Counted from the first letter of the stretch, positions 1-6,639 are shown. The stretch: 8,053 nucleotides of DNA from an uncultured Comamonadaceae bacterium (GCA_937893415.1 CALBWZ010000457.1:1-8053), one strand, 5' to 3'. Program-made: numbers and translations. The notes: a model not told the origin generated them from the letters alone.

Positions 1-50
1 CCACCGACAGGAATCGAACCTGTATCTAGCGCTTAGGAGGCGCTCGTTCT
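1..50 (-). repeat. Left attachment-site copy: 3' half of tRNA-Arg (CCT)
   Basis: Identical over 50 bp to 8004-8053. On the minus strand it reads as the anticodon arm (stem AGCGC/GCGCT around loop CTCCTAA, anticodon CCT), a short variable loop, the T arm (ACAGG TTCGATT CCTGT) and most of the acceptor 3' strand. No D arm or acceptor 5' strand follows at 51-130, so this is a fragment and not a working tRNA. Duplicating a tRNA 3' end is the usual trace of site-specific integration by a tyrosine recombinase. I infer this is the distal att copy of the element. Confidence 0.85.
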
Positions 51-475
51 TTATTGGATAAAACAGTTTAAAAACAACAACTTACATAGCAACTGCCGTG
101 GACTCGTAGTTAAGTGTAAGGCATAAATATTGAGATGTCTACCTAATAAATACCTAGAAAGATGTGTCAGAATTTCTGTGTTGACCTTGATAGGGGGGGA
201 GGGGTCAGCGCTTCTGTGAGTAATCGTAGTACCCGCCTACGCACACAAAAAGCTAGATTTGGAAAGTCTGCTGCCCTTCACAGTCTGATGCGCTCAGTGC
301 ATCGGCAGCACACTAGCTCGATTGAAGCGTGTCTAGAGGTTTTGGGGAATGCCACCTTGCACTACGGTTTCAAAAAACTTCTGTTTATTCAAGTAGTTTC
401 ACACCCCCAGAGATCTTTTACTCATTATTGAAATGAAATCTCGTCACAGTCTCCGACCAGCAGGCTGCTTTTGGG
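51..475. other. Left-end stretch without recognisable gene
   Basis: I recognise no protein, RNA or insertion sequence here on either strand. An 89-codon open frame (162-431, +) has no convincing ribosome binding site and its product, rich in Arg and Ser, resembles no family I know. The stretch holds an AT-rich segment next to the tRNA fragment, the paired TACCTA motifs described separately, and a purine tract (about 192-204) in a more GC-rich part. It is probably attachment-arm DNA plus degraded sequence. Confidence 0.5.
138..160 (+). promoter_or_regulatory. Candidate integrase arm-type sites, left arm
   Basis: Two TACCTA hexamers (140-145 and 151-156) lie in the same orientation exactly 11 bp apart, about one helical turn, within TCTACCTAATA and AATACCTAGAAA. 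The same motif with the same 11-bp period occurs at the other end of the element (7921-7943). Tyrosine integrases bind short repeated arm sites on both sides of the crossover, and the matching pairs in both flanks fit that role. The assignment is inferred from pattern only. Confidence 0.45.
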
Positions 476-946
476 AAACGCGACGCCAATGAGTTGATGG
501 GCCGCACCGAGTGCAACCGCGTGGTGAACTTCACAGGCCACCCGCGCTATGAAGCCATGGGCTTGGCTGAACTATGCCAGCATGTGCACCAGCTCTACGC
601 CAAGTATGACATTGCCCGTTTGACAACTGACATGTACTTGAGCACCCTCACGCCAGCCATGAAGCCCAGTGACGCTTACGCGCACATCGCCTTACGCAAA
701 ACCGAACGGGTTGAGATTGACGAGCTCGAAGGTCGCATCACCGTGGGCCTGGTGACGCCTTACCCACCGGGCATTCCACTGTTGATTCCGGGGGAGGTAT
801 TCAACAAGAAAATTGTGGACTACCTCAAGTTCTCAAGAGAATTCAATTCCCAGTGTCCAGGTTTTGAAACCGATATTCATGGACTGGTTGAAGAGATTGA
901 TGAGCAAGGTCAACTGCGTTATTACGCTGATTGCGTCAAGGAATGA
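476..946 (+). pseudogene. miaB fragment fused to Orn/Lys/Arg decarboxylase C-terminus
   Basis: The open frame runs from a stop at 434-436 to the stop at 944-946; the first start-like codons are TTG 494 and ATG 497, without a good ribosome binding site. Residues encoded by about 476-540 (KRDANELMGRTECNRVVNF) match the C-terminal TRAM-domain region of MiaB, the tRNA methylthiotransferase. From about 540 the product switches to the C-terminal domain of a PLP-dependent arginine/lysine/ornithine decarboxylase: YDIARLTTDMYLS, PAMKPSDAYAH, TPYPPGIPLLIPGE, DYLKFSREFN and PGFETDIHGLV. Such enzymes are normally about 750 residues, so only the last sixth or so remains and the PLP-lysine domain is absent. 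The switch lies at a GHPRYE segment, where both parent proteins may have had similar sequence. I infer a recombination or deletion scar with no enzymatic activity. It converges with the racemase gene, with 79 bp between their ends. Confidence 0.8.
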
Positions 947-961
947 GGGTAATCGACCTTG

Positions 962-997
962 GGGCATGGTGTGAATTGAACCAATGCGATCATGCCC
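962..997. other. Inverted repeat between convergent genes
   Basis: GGGCATG (962-968) and CATGCCC (991-997) form a perfect 7-bp inverted repeat around a 22-nt loop, in the gap between the decarboxylase remnant and the racemase stop. It lies just past the end of the racemase operon on the minus strand. There is no T tract on either side, so a factor-independent terminator is doubtful. It could be a weak bidirectional transcript-end structure. Confidence 0.25.
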
Positions 998-1025
998 ATT
1001 TCCAACCACCTCTGAAGTGGCGCAT

Positions 1026-1751
1026 TCAAGCGCAGGTGTTGGCAAACGCCTGCTGTATCTTATGCTCAGGCGGTGGGGCATAGCCACCCAGGCGAGACGT
1101 GCGCAAACCCAAGCGGGCCAAGCCTTCTGCCAACGCCACAGCACACGCTAATCCGTCAATTACAGGTATTTGGTAGCGTTGGCTCAAAGATCCGGCCAAA
1201 TCAGCCATGCCAGCACAGCCTAGAACAATAGCCTCTGCCTTGTCCTCATCGATGGCTTTGACGATTTCTGCTTCAATTTTGCTGCACGCAGCAGGGTTGT
1301 TGCCCTCCAGGTCAAGCACTGCGACCTCTGATGAACGAACCCTGACGCACTGATGCGCCATGCCGTAGCGCTGTAAATTGTGCTCAAGTGCAGGTACAGA
1401 CCGCGCTAAAGTTGTAATCACTGAGAACTTGTTGGCCAACATGGCGGCACATCGGTAGGCTGCCTCACCTATGCCAATCACAGGTTTGTCGGTCAAGCAC
1501 CTGGCTGCGTCCAGACCGGTGTCGTCAAAACAAGCAATCACAACCGCGTCGTAGTTTTGCGCGCTGTGGATGGCTTGCAGCAGACCATTCACGCTGTTGG
1601 CTTCATCAAAATAGCCTTCAATGGATGCGGGGCCGTTTGACGAGGTGAGGGCGACAATTTCAGTGCCTGGGCTGGCTGCATTGCGTGCCGCTTGACCGAT
1701 TTTGTTGGTCATGCTAACGGTCGTATTGGGGTTCACAACTAAGATTCGCAT
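1026..1751 (-). CDS. Asp/Glu/hydantoin racemase family protein
   Basis: Product of 241 residues, the normal length for the family. It opens with the typical MRILVVNPNTT strand and carries two cysteines in the places expected for a two-base racemase: Cys74 in VIACFDDTGLDAAR and Cys179 in VLGCAGMADL. The stretch KPVIGIGEAAY is also typical of hydantoin racemases (HyuE-like). Members epimerise 5-substituted hydantoins, allantoin or acidic amino acids by cofactor-independent proton transfer between the two thiols in the cytoplasm. Having both Cys argues against arylmalonate decarboxylase, which has one. It is the last gene of the transporter operon, starting 5 bp after the livF-like stop with only a weak AAAG ribosome site, so translation is probably coupled. 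The substrate is not fixed by the sequence: no hydantoinase, carbamoylase or allantoinase accompanies it. Confidence 0.88.
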   Translation of the reverse strand: MRILVVNPNTTVSMTNKIGQAARNAASPGTEIVALTSSNGPASIEGYFDEANSVNGLLQAIHSAQNYDAVVIACFDDTGLDAARCLTDKPVIGIGEAAYRCAAMLANKFSVITTLARSVPALEHNLQRYGMAHQCVRVRSSEVAVLDLEGNNPAACSKIEAEIVKAIDEDKAEAIVLGCAGMADLAGSLSQRYQIPVIDGLACAVALAEGLARLGLRTSRLGGYAPPPEHKIQQAFANTCA

Positions 1752-1756
1752 GATCT

Positions 1757-2479
1757 TTATATTTCTGCGCCTAAATAGGCAGCCTTGATTCGGTCGTCGC
1801 TCATGAGCGATTTCGATTCACCAGTTAAAACAACGGACCCTGTTGACATGGCATACGCGCGTTTGGAGATGGAAAGTGCCATGCGGCTGTTTTGTTCCAC
1901 CAGCAAGACACTGACTTTCTCATCGCGCGAAATGGCAACGATTGAGCGCGCGATGTCTTGAACCAATTTAGGTGCAATGCCCAAGCTGGGCTCATCAAGC
2001 AAAAGCAATTTGGGCTTGGCCATCAAGGCTCGACCAATCACCATCATTTGTTGCTCACCGCCAGAAAGCGTACCAGCTTGTTGTTTGAAGCGCTCTCTCA
2101 GCCTAGGGAAACGCTCCAACACACTGTCCAGGCTGCGTTGAACCTCAGCTTTGTTGTGCCGTGTGAAAGCGCCCATGAACAAGTTATCTTGGACGGACAT
2201 GTAGGGAAAAACACGCCTACCCTCGGGCACCATGGAAATGCCCATTTCGACAACTTTAGCTGCAGGTGTGCCATCTAATCGTTCGCCCATGTAGTGGATC
2301 TGCCCAGACTTGATGGGCGCCAGTCCCGTGATGGCACGCAAGATGGACGACTTGCCCGCACCATTGGCGCCGATGAGGGCTACCGTTTCACCTTCGTTGA
2401 CATCCACAGACACACCTTTAAGTGCGTAAACGTGGTCGTAATACAGCTCGACATTTTGGAAATCAAGTATTTTGGTCAT
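1757..2479 (-). CDS. livF: Branched-chain amino acid-type ABC transporter ATPase (LivF-like)
   Basis: Product of 240 residues, standard for LivF, the second of two nucleotide-binding subunits in HAAT-family (hydrophobic amino acid/amide) importers. Visible motifs in order: Walker A GANGAGKSS (37-45), the LivF-typical VPEGRRVFP (84-92), ABC signature LSGGEQQ (138-144) and Walker B LLLLDEP (158-164). The switch position reads LLVEQN, with Gln196 where most ABC ATPases have His; this is usual in LivF. The protein sits on the inner face of the cytoplasmic membrane, pairing with the LivG-like subunit. It starts 3 bp after the livG-like stop, preceded by GGGATG, and is followed after 5 bp by the racemase. 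The symbol denotes family only; the cargo need not be leucine, isoleucine or valine. Confidence 0.93.
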   Translation of the reverse strand: MTKILDFQNVELYYDHVYALKGVSVDVNEGETVALIGANGAGKSSILRAITGLAPIKSGQIHYMGERLDGTPAAKVVEMGISMVPEGRRVFPYMSVQDNLFMGAFTRHNKAEVQRSLDSVLERFPRLRERFKQQAGTLSGGEQQMMVIGRALMAKPKLLLLDEPSLGIAPKLVQDIARSIVAISRDEKVSVLLVEQNSRMALSISKRAYAMSTGSVVLTGESKSLMSDDRIKAAYLGAEI

Positions 2480-2482
2480 GCG

Positions 2483-3265
2483 CTACATCCCTATTGCGGC
2501 GTCTTCAGAACCGAGGTAAGCCTCGATCACTTTGTTGTTGTTTTGAATTTCCACGGGCGTGCCTTCTGCAATTTTTTCGCCAAAGTTAAGCACAACAATG
2601 CGATCAGAAATTTTCATCACAGCAGGCATGTCGTGTTCCACAAGCAGCACCGTAACCCCGCGCTCGTCGCGCAAGCGTCGCACTAAATCAACCATGTGCA
2701 TGGTTTCGTCGTGGTTCATGCCTGCAAACGGTTCATCAAGCAGCAAGACCTTCGGATTGGTTGCCAGTCCAATGGCCATCCCCAAAGCCCGCAAGTGGCC
2801 CTGTGGCAAGGTTGAGGCCATCTCATGACGAATGGCTTTAAGGCCTAGAAAATCAATAATCCCGTCGGCTGATGCGCCAAATGCAGATTCATCTGTGTGC
2901 GCTGTTTTGCTGCCAAAGAAAAACCCCCAAAGCGAAGCCTTGGATCGCAGATGGTGCGAGACGATGATGTTTTCACGCACAGTCATGGAGCGAAAAATGG
3001 TCGTTTCTTGAAAGGTTCGAACAACGCCTTTGCGCGCTACCACATGCGGAGCTAAGTTGTTGATACGCTGCCCTTCAAGTAGGACCTCACCACTGCTAGT
3101 GGATAAAAAGGAGGAAATCAGCTTGAACAGGGTTGACTTGCCGGCTCCATTCGGTCCGATCACGCTCAAAATCTCACCAGCATGTACAGAAAAACTGACA
3201 TCGTTGACTGCAATCAAACCGCCGAACCGCTTGGTGACATGCTTGATGTCCAAGATGGTTGTCAT
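2483..3265 (-). CDS. livG: Branched-chain amino acid-type ABC transporter ATPase (LivG-like)
   Basis: I chose ATG at 3265 (260 residues), which has a purine-rich AAAGAAAG about 7 nt upstream. A GTG at 3271 overlapping the livM-like stop is the alternative and would add two residues. Motifs numbered from the ATG: FGGLIAVNDVSFSV near the N-terminus, Walker A GPNGAGKST (37-45), Q-loop Gln86, Walker B VLLLDEP (173-179), the LivG-typical FAGMN after it, and H-loop His211 in LLVEHDM. The ABC signature is unusual: LPQGHLRALGMA (about 153-164), where LivG proteins commonly have LPYGxQRxLEIA. The Gly is kept. The subunit energises import together with the LivF-like partner. The gene is nearly contiguous with livM-like upstream (2 bp) and livF-like downstream (3 bp). 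Confidence 0.92.
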   Translation of the reverse strand: MTTILDIKHVTKRFGGLIAVNDVSFSVHAGEILSVIGPNGAGKSTLFKLISSFLSTSSGEVLLEGQRINNLAPHVVARKGVVRTFQETTIFRSMTVRENIIVSHHLRSKASLWGFFFGSKTAHTDESAFGASADGIIDFLGLKAIRHEMASTLPQGHLRALGMAIGLATNPKVLLLDEPFAGMNHDETMHMVDLVRRLRDERGVTVLLVEHDMPAVMKISDRIVVLNFGEKIAEGTPVEIQNNNKVIEAYLGSEDAAIGM

Positions 3266-3267
3266 GA

Positions 3268-4233
3268 TCACACTTTCTTTCTGTCAAAGAGACTGAGAAC
3301 CCCATTGGGCAAAGCCAACATCAGCGCAATCAGCAGCGAGGAGTAAATCAACAGTTGGTATTCGCCTGTGGTGAAAAGCAGATCCCACCCAAAGTACAGC
3401 ATCAAGGTGCCTAACATGGGACCAAAAACATACCCGAGACCGCCCAAAAAGCAATTGAGCATGAAGTTCACGCTGTCAGAAACCTGGAATGAAGAAGGGT
3501 AGATGGACTGGGAGATGGCAATGAAACTGGCACCTGCGATACCTCCGAAGAACGATGCAATGGCGTAAGTTATGACGCGCAAATGCGCAGTATTGACGCC
3601 AATGGATGAAGCCAGTTCTTCGTTTTGTTGCAAAGATCTGCACAAGTGGCCCAGGCGTGAGTTCACGATGCGCCACAGCACCGCGTAAGCGATCACCATG
3701 AAGGTGACAGCCATCCAGTAAAAACCAATTTTGGGATTGGCCATGGTACTGAAGTCCGGTATCAGCGTGATGCCAAAGATGCTCAATTCACCTGGCAATG
3801 GAATCGATGTGATGCCTTTGGCGCCTTTGGTGATGGGCATGGCCAATGCGCTCAAGCGCATCACTTCAGTGAGCACCAAGGTGATCATGGCAAAGTACAC
3901 GCCACGCAAACGCAGAATAGGCAGTCCAATGAGTACCGCTAAAGCTGCGCAAAAAAGGCCTGCCAATGGCAGGGTCAGCCAAAAGCTCAGCCCGTATTGC
4001 GTCATCAAGATAGCGGAAACGTAGCCACCAGCCAGCGCATAGGCCCCTTGACCGATGTTGATGCGACCAATGTAGAAGGTGAGCCAAACACCAGCAGACG
4101 CAATCGAGAGCAAAGCCACGGATGTGAGGGTGTAGTAAAAGTCCGTACGGCCAGAAATACCAATAGCCCATGGCACACCAATGTAGGTGAGTGCCAGGAA
4201 GGCAGCAATCATTGTTAAGTGATTCTTTTGCAT
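3268..4233 (-). CDS. livM: Branched-chain amino acid-type ABC transporter permease (LivM-like)
   Basis: Product of 321 residues, typical of the LivM permease of HAAT transporters. Hydrophobic membrane segments run through the whole protein, about nine to ten by eye, starting with MIAAFLALTYIGVPWAIG. Family hallmarks are INIGQGAYALAGGYVSAI, LRLRGVYFAMITLVLTEVMRL, and the cytoplasmic coupling loop EELASSIGVNTAHLRVITYAIASFFGGIAG that contacts the ATPases. It would form the cytoplasmic membrane channel as a heterodimer with the LivH-like permease. The start lies 4 bp after the livH-like stop with only AAGAG close by, so translation is likely coupled; a second in-frame ATG at codon 8 is possible. 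The C-terminus ends LFDRKKV. Confidence 0.92.
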   Translation of the reverse strand: MQKNHLTMIAAFLALTYIGVPWAIGISGRTDFYYTLTSVALLSIASAGVWLTFYIGRINIGQGAYALAGGYVSAILMTQYGLSFWLTLPLAGLFCAALAVLIGLPILRLRGVYFAMITLVLTEVMRLSALAMPITKGAKGITSIPLPGELSIFGITLIPDFSTMANPKIGFYWMAVTFMVIAYAVLWRIVNSRLGHLCRSLQQNEELASSIGVNTAHLRVITYAIASFFGGIAGASFIAISQSIYPSSFQVSDSVNFMLNCFLGGLGYVFGPMLGTLMLYFGWDLLFTTGEYQLLIYSSLLIALMLALPNGVLSLFDRKKV

Positions 4234-4237
4234 GCTC

Positions 4238-5107
4238 TTAACCCCAGGGTTTGCCCATCAGGCCTTGAGGACGGAAAGACAGGAACACCATCAAAGAGGC
4301 AAAGATGGCCAAATAAGTGATATCACCGTATTCTGATAAGACCGTAAGCCCAACGCTCTCCATCATGCCTAAGATGAAGCCGCCAGCAATGGCGCCAGAA
4401 ATCACGCCTGCGCCACCGATCATGATCATCATGAACGCTTTGATTGAAGCAGGGCCACCCATGCCCAAGTTGATGCCTGTGATAGTCACCAGCAAACCAC
4501 CCACCAAGCCTGCAAGGGCAGCGCCAAGCGCAAAACCCAGCATGGAATAACGCTCTACGGCAACACCCATCAAGGTTGCGGCTACTTTGTCTTGAGCCAG
4601 TGCCCGCATGGCACGACCAGCGCGTGAATATTGCATGAACAAAATGAAAGCTGCAATCATCAAAATAGCGATCACTCCAATCAAAATCCGGTCATATGGC
4701 ATGACGATGATGAAGTCCCAATTGAGAACGCCATCTATGATTTTGGGGACGCCACGTTGTTTTTCCCCGAAAACAAGCAAGATGACCGCGTCCAAAAAGA
4801 AAGCAATGCCTGCGGCGAGCAGCATGGTGCTTTCCTCCCGATGAGATTTTTTGATGACAGGTCTGAAGAGAAATTTTTCAACCAATGCACCTACTGCAGC
4901 CAGTACAAGGACTGACAACAGCAAACCGACCAAGAAAGGCAATTTGAACTGAGCGACCACGGTGTAGGTGATAAAACCACCCAGCACGTACATTTGACCG
5001 TGCGCAAAGTTGAGCACGTTCATGAGGGAAAAAATCAAGGTTAAACCCAGCGCGATCAGTGCATACTGCGCGCCCAAGTAAAGCCCGTTGACAATAATTT
5101 GTTCCAT
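4238..5107 (-). CDS. livH: Branched-chain amino acid-type ABC transporter permease (LivH-like)
   Basis: Product of 289 residues, normal for LivH. It begins with the family pattern GLYLGAQYALIALGLTLIF followed by MNVLNFAHGQMYVLGGF (NFAHG at 33-37) and has about eight hydrophobic segments. The cytoplasmic coupling region is ALAQDKVAATLMGVAVERYSMLGFALGAALAGLVG, and the protein ends RPQGLMGKPWG, a common LivH ending. It forms half of the transmembrane pore of a HAAT importer. Its start is supported by AAGGTAGG 4 nt upstream, just after a strong hairpin that separates it from the substrate-binding protein gene. The transported compound cannot be read from this subunit. Confidence 0.93.
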   Translation of the reverse strand: MEQIIVNGLYLGAQYALIALGLTLIFSLMNVLNFAHGQMYVLGGFITYTVVAQFKLPFLVGLLLSVLVLAAVGALVEKFLFRPVIKKSHREESTMLLAAGIAFFLDAVILLVFGEKQRGVPKIIDGVLNWDFIIVMPYDRILIGVIAILMIAAFILFMQYSRAGRAMRALAQDKVAATLMGVAVERYSMLGFALGAALAGLVGGLLVTITGINLGMGGPASIKAFMMIMIGGAGVISGAIAGGFILGMMESVGLTVLSEYGDITYLAIFASLMVFLSFRPQGLMGKPWG

Positions 5108-5118
5108 AACCTACCTTG

Positions 5119-5159
5119 AAAAGCCATGCTGTCAAACAGTGTGTGACAGCATGGCTTTT
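5119..5159 (-). terminator. Strong intra-operon hairpin between binding protein and permease
   Basis: A perfect 16-bp inverted repeat, AAAAGCCATGCTGTCA (5119-5134) against TGACAGCATGGCTTTT (5144-5159), encloses a 9-nt loop. On the minus strand it follows the binding-protein stop by 24 nt, ends in four U residues and directly precedes the permease ribosome site. Such structures after ABC binding-protein genes commonly cause partial termination or protect the upstream mRNA 3' end, giving more binding protein than membrane components. That role is inferred from position and shape. Confidence 0.75.
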
Positions 5160-5183
5160 GCTAACTACGAGTGTTGGTACTGT

Positions 5184-6371
5184 TTAGTCAACTTGCGCAA
5201 CAAACAAGGTTTCGAACTTGCCGCTCTTGTAGACATTCACAACCAAGGGCACAGAGACCTGGCGTTTTTGTCCGAAAGAGCTCATACCAACGTACTTGAG
5301 CTTGGCATTACCCACCATGTAGGGGTTAGGCGCTTCAAAGGTGTCCATTGTCTTTTGGAATGTCTTGACGTCTGTCAAACCTTTGGGGTTGGCTTTCAAG
5401 GTTTCCAAAATGTATTCAAGCGCATAGACCTTGGTGTTGGACTCGTCGTTGTACTCGCCAAACATTTTGGTGTAACGCTTCACGAATTCGCGCATCTTGT
5501 CTGAAGCCAATTGCGGTGTTGAAGCGCCTCCAACAGAAACGAAACCATTGGCCAAATCGCCAGCACCCTCTTTCAATACGTTGGCATCTTGTGCCGTTTC
5601 TGTTGAGATCGTTCCCTTAAAGCCCAATTCACGTGCGGAACGAATCAACTGTGGGGCGTTGGCAGGCGACACGCCAGACAAAACCAGCAAGTCAGGGCGA
5701 GTCTTTAGAACGGGAAGCAAAACAGGTGAGAAGTCAGTTGTATCAACCTGATAGGTCACATTGCTTGAAGTGACCTTCAAACCCACAGCCTTGGCAGCAG
5801 AAACACCGCCATCACGTTGGCTCAAAGGATCAGATTCATTGGCAGCGACAAAGGCCACACTCTTGACGCCATTGGCTTTCATCAAGTGCTTGTAGATGGC
5901 TGGGCCAGACTGGTAATTGGCAACCATACCCAAAACGGCATTGGATGCGGGTTTTGTGTAGAGTTCTTTGGGGAAGGCGTAAGGGAAGTACATGATGCCC
6001 TTTTTCTCAGCTACGGGGCGAACAGCTGCTGCACCGTCATCAACATTGGGGCCAACAACGTAGTGGATGCCTTCTTGTGCCATTTTTTCCATGCCTGCAA
6101 TGGCACGCTTGGGATCTTTTTGGTCATCAAAAGCAATGATTTCAACGTTGTAAGTGGTGCCACCAATCTTCACGCCACCGGTTTCATTGATCCAAGCAGC
6201 ACGAGTCTCCATGGATCGCTGATTAGAAATGCCCCAAGATGCGGCAGGGCCTGATGTGACACCGACAAAACCAATTTTCAGTAGGGGATTGGCAGCGATC
6301 GCACCTTGTGACAAAGCTATCAAAGTCAGGCTTGCCATCAGCGTAGACTTCAAAAAATTACGTTTAACCAT
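5184..6371 (-). CDS. Periplasmic substrate-binding protein of HAAT-type ABC transporter (LivJ/LivK-like)
   Basis: Start chosen at ATG 6371 (395 residues, MVKRNFLKS). It has a strong GGAGG 8 nt upstream, and that ribosome site lies inside the first codons of the longer reading frame from 6386. A Sec-type signal peptide is visible: Lys/Arg N-region, hydrophobic core, and likely cleavage after AIA at about residue 26. There is no lipobox cysteine. The mature part is a type I periplasmic binding fold (Peripla_BP_6): LLKIGFVGVTSGPAASWG, YNVEIIAFDDQKDPKRAI, IHYVVGPNVDDGAAAVRPVAEKKGI and FKGTISTETAQDAN. It captures the substrate in the periplasm and delivers it to the LivH/LivM-like pore. First gene of the operon, divergent from the GntR gene. 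The ligand is unknown; the racemase suggests a chiral amide, hydantoin or amino acid. Confidence 0.92.
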   Translation of the reverse strand: MVKRNFLKSTLMASLTLIALSQGAIAANPLLKIGFVGVTSGPAASWGISNQRSMETRAAWINETGGVKIGGTTYNVEIIAFDDQKDPKRAIAGMEKMAQEGIHYVVGPNVDDGAAAVRPVAEKKGIMYFPYAFPKELYTKPASNAVLGMVANYQSGPAIYKHLMKANGVKSVAFVAANESDPLSQRDGGVSAAKAVGLKVTSSNVTYQVDTTDFSPVLLPVLKTRPDLLVLSGVSPANAPQLIRSARELGFKGTISTETAQDANVLKEGAGDLANGFVSVGGASTPQLASDKMREFVKRYTKMFGEYNDESNTKVYALEYILETLKANPKGLTDVKTFQKTMDTFEAPNPYMVGNAKLKYVGMSSFGQKRQVSVPLVVNVYKSGKFETLFVAQVD

Positions 6372-6379
6372 TTCAGTTT

Positions 6380-6384
6380 CCTCC
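6380..6384 (-). promoter_or_regulatory. Ribosome binding site fixing the binding-protein start
   Basis: GGAGG on the minus strand, 8 nt before ATG 6371. It lies within an upstream in-frame ATG frame (6386), which makes the downstream ATG the likely true start. It is the strongest ribosome site in the operon, which fits high expression of a binding protein. Confidence 0.8.
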
Positions 6385-6462
6385 ATGATAGTGAATGCTT
6401 AATAATGAACCGATAAAGCTAGAAAGCCCGACCTTTTGAGGTTGGTGCTCACATCTTATAAC

Positions 6463-6474
6463 ATTGTTAACAAT
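6463..6474. promoter_or_regulatory. Candidate GntR-family operator, ATTGTTAACAAT
   Basis: A perfect 12-bp palindrome centred on GTTAAC, with TTATAA on both sides (6456-6461 and 6475-6480). Operators of FadR/FCD-type GntR regulators typically have a GT-n-AC core flanked by T/A half-sites (for example UxuR-like TTGGTATACCAA), and TTGT-TA-ACAA fits that form. It overlaps the predicted transcription start of the transporter operon, so binding by the divergent regulator would be expected to repress. The assignment is inferred from sequence alone. Confidence 0.55.
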
Positions 6475-6476
6475 TT

Positions 6477-6506
6477 ATAATACTAGCGTAAACACCTATT
6501 TTGCAA
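6477..6506 (-). promoter_or_regulatory. Candidate sigma-70 promoter of transporter-racemase operon
   Basis: Minus-strand -35 TTGCAA (6506-6501) and -10 TATTAT (6482-6477, five of six consensus bases) are separated by 18 nt. The start of transcription would fall near 6470, inside the ATTGTTAACAAT palindrome, leaving an untranslated leader of about 100 nt before ATG 6371. Other AT-rich -10-like boxes lie nearby (6455-6461), so the exact promoter is uncertain. Confidence 0.4.
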
Positions 6507-6527
6507 GATCAGGCCTTGATTTGTAAG

Positions 6528-6549
6528 CATCAACCATGCCAAGTTGATG
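6528..6549. other. Inverted repeat in divergent regulatory region
   Basis: CATCAAC (6528-6534) and GTTGATG (6543-6549) form a 7-bp inverted repeat around an 8-nt spacer, followed on the plus strand by GTGCG-like sequence and five T residues (6554-6558). It could be a second protein-binding site or a small hairpin; no gene lies upstream for which it would be a terminator. Confidence 0.25.
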
Positions 6550-6606
6550 TGCGTTTTTGAATGGTTTTCTGCATTGTTGCCCACGTGTTTCGTGCTTAGC
6601 GACATG

Positions 6607-6618
6607 AAGTGCACACTT
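6607..6618. promoter_or_regulatory. Palindrome AAGTG-CA-CACTT upstream of GntR gene
   Basis: Two 5-bp inverted arms with a 2-bp centre, about 95 bp before the GntR start codon and just upstream of its likely promoter. It lies between two direct GTGCTTAG octamers (6592-6599 and 6622-6629) spaced 30 bp apart, close to three helical turns. The cluster could be a binding site for the regulator itself or for an activator; this is inferred. Confidence 0.3.
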
Positions 6619-6639
6619 TCAGTGCTTAGGGGTAAATTT

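Noticed and set aside
1..50. The end repeats considered as CRISPR or transposon terminal repeats
   Set aside because: Only two copies 8 kb apart, in direct orientation, and they fold as a tRNA anticodon and T arm; neither a CRISPR array nor inverted terminal repeats.
162..431. 89-codon open frame on the plus strand
   Set aside because: No good ribosome binding site, composition unlike a folded protein, and no recognisable family; treated as chance within the left-end stretch.
833..1144. 103-codon open frame on the minus strand
   Set aside because: Overlaps the 3' parts of both the decarboxylase remnant and the racemase in other frames; both of those have clear family motifs.
2294..2686. 130-codon plus-strand open frame opposite the ATPase genes
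   Set aside because: Antisense to two well-supported ATPases and without its own family features; a codon-usage shadow.
5088..5504. 138-codon plus-strand open frame across the hairpin
   Set aside because: Antisense to the binding-protein 3' end and runs through the perfect hairpin; no family resemblance.
5817..6254. 145-codon plus-strand open frame opposite the binding-protein gene
   Set aside because: Lies wholly antisense to the binding protein, with no plausible start signal or known motifs.
6372..6386. Upstream ATG at 6386 as start of the binding protein
   Set aside because: Its first codons contain the GGAGG ribosome site for ATG 6371, which also gives a cleaner signal peptide start.
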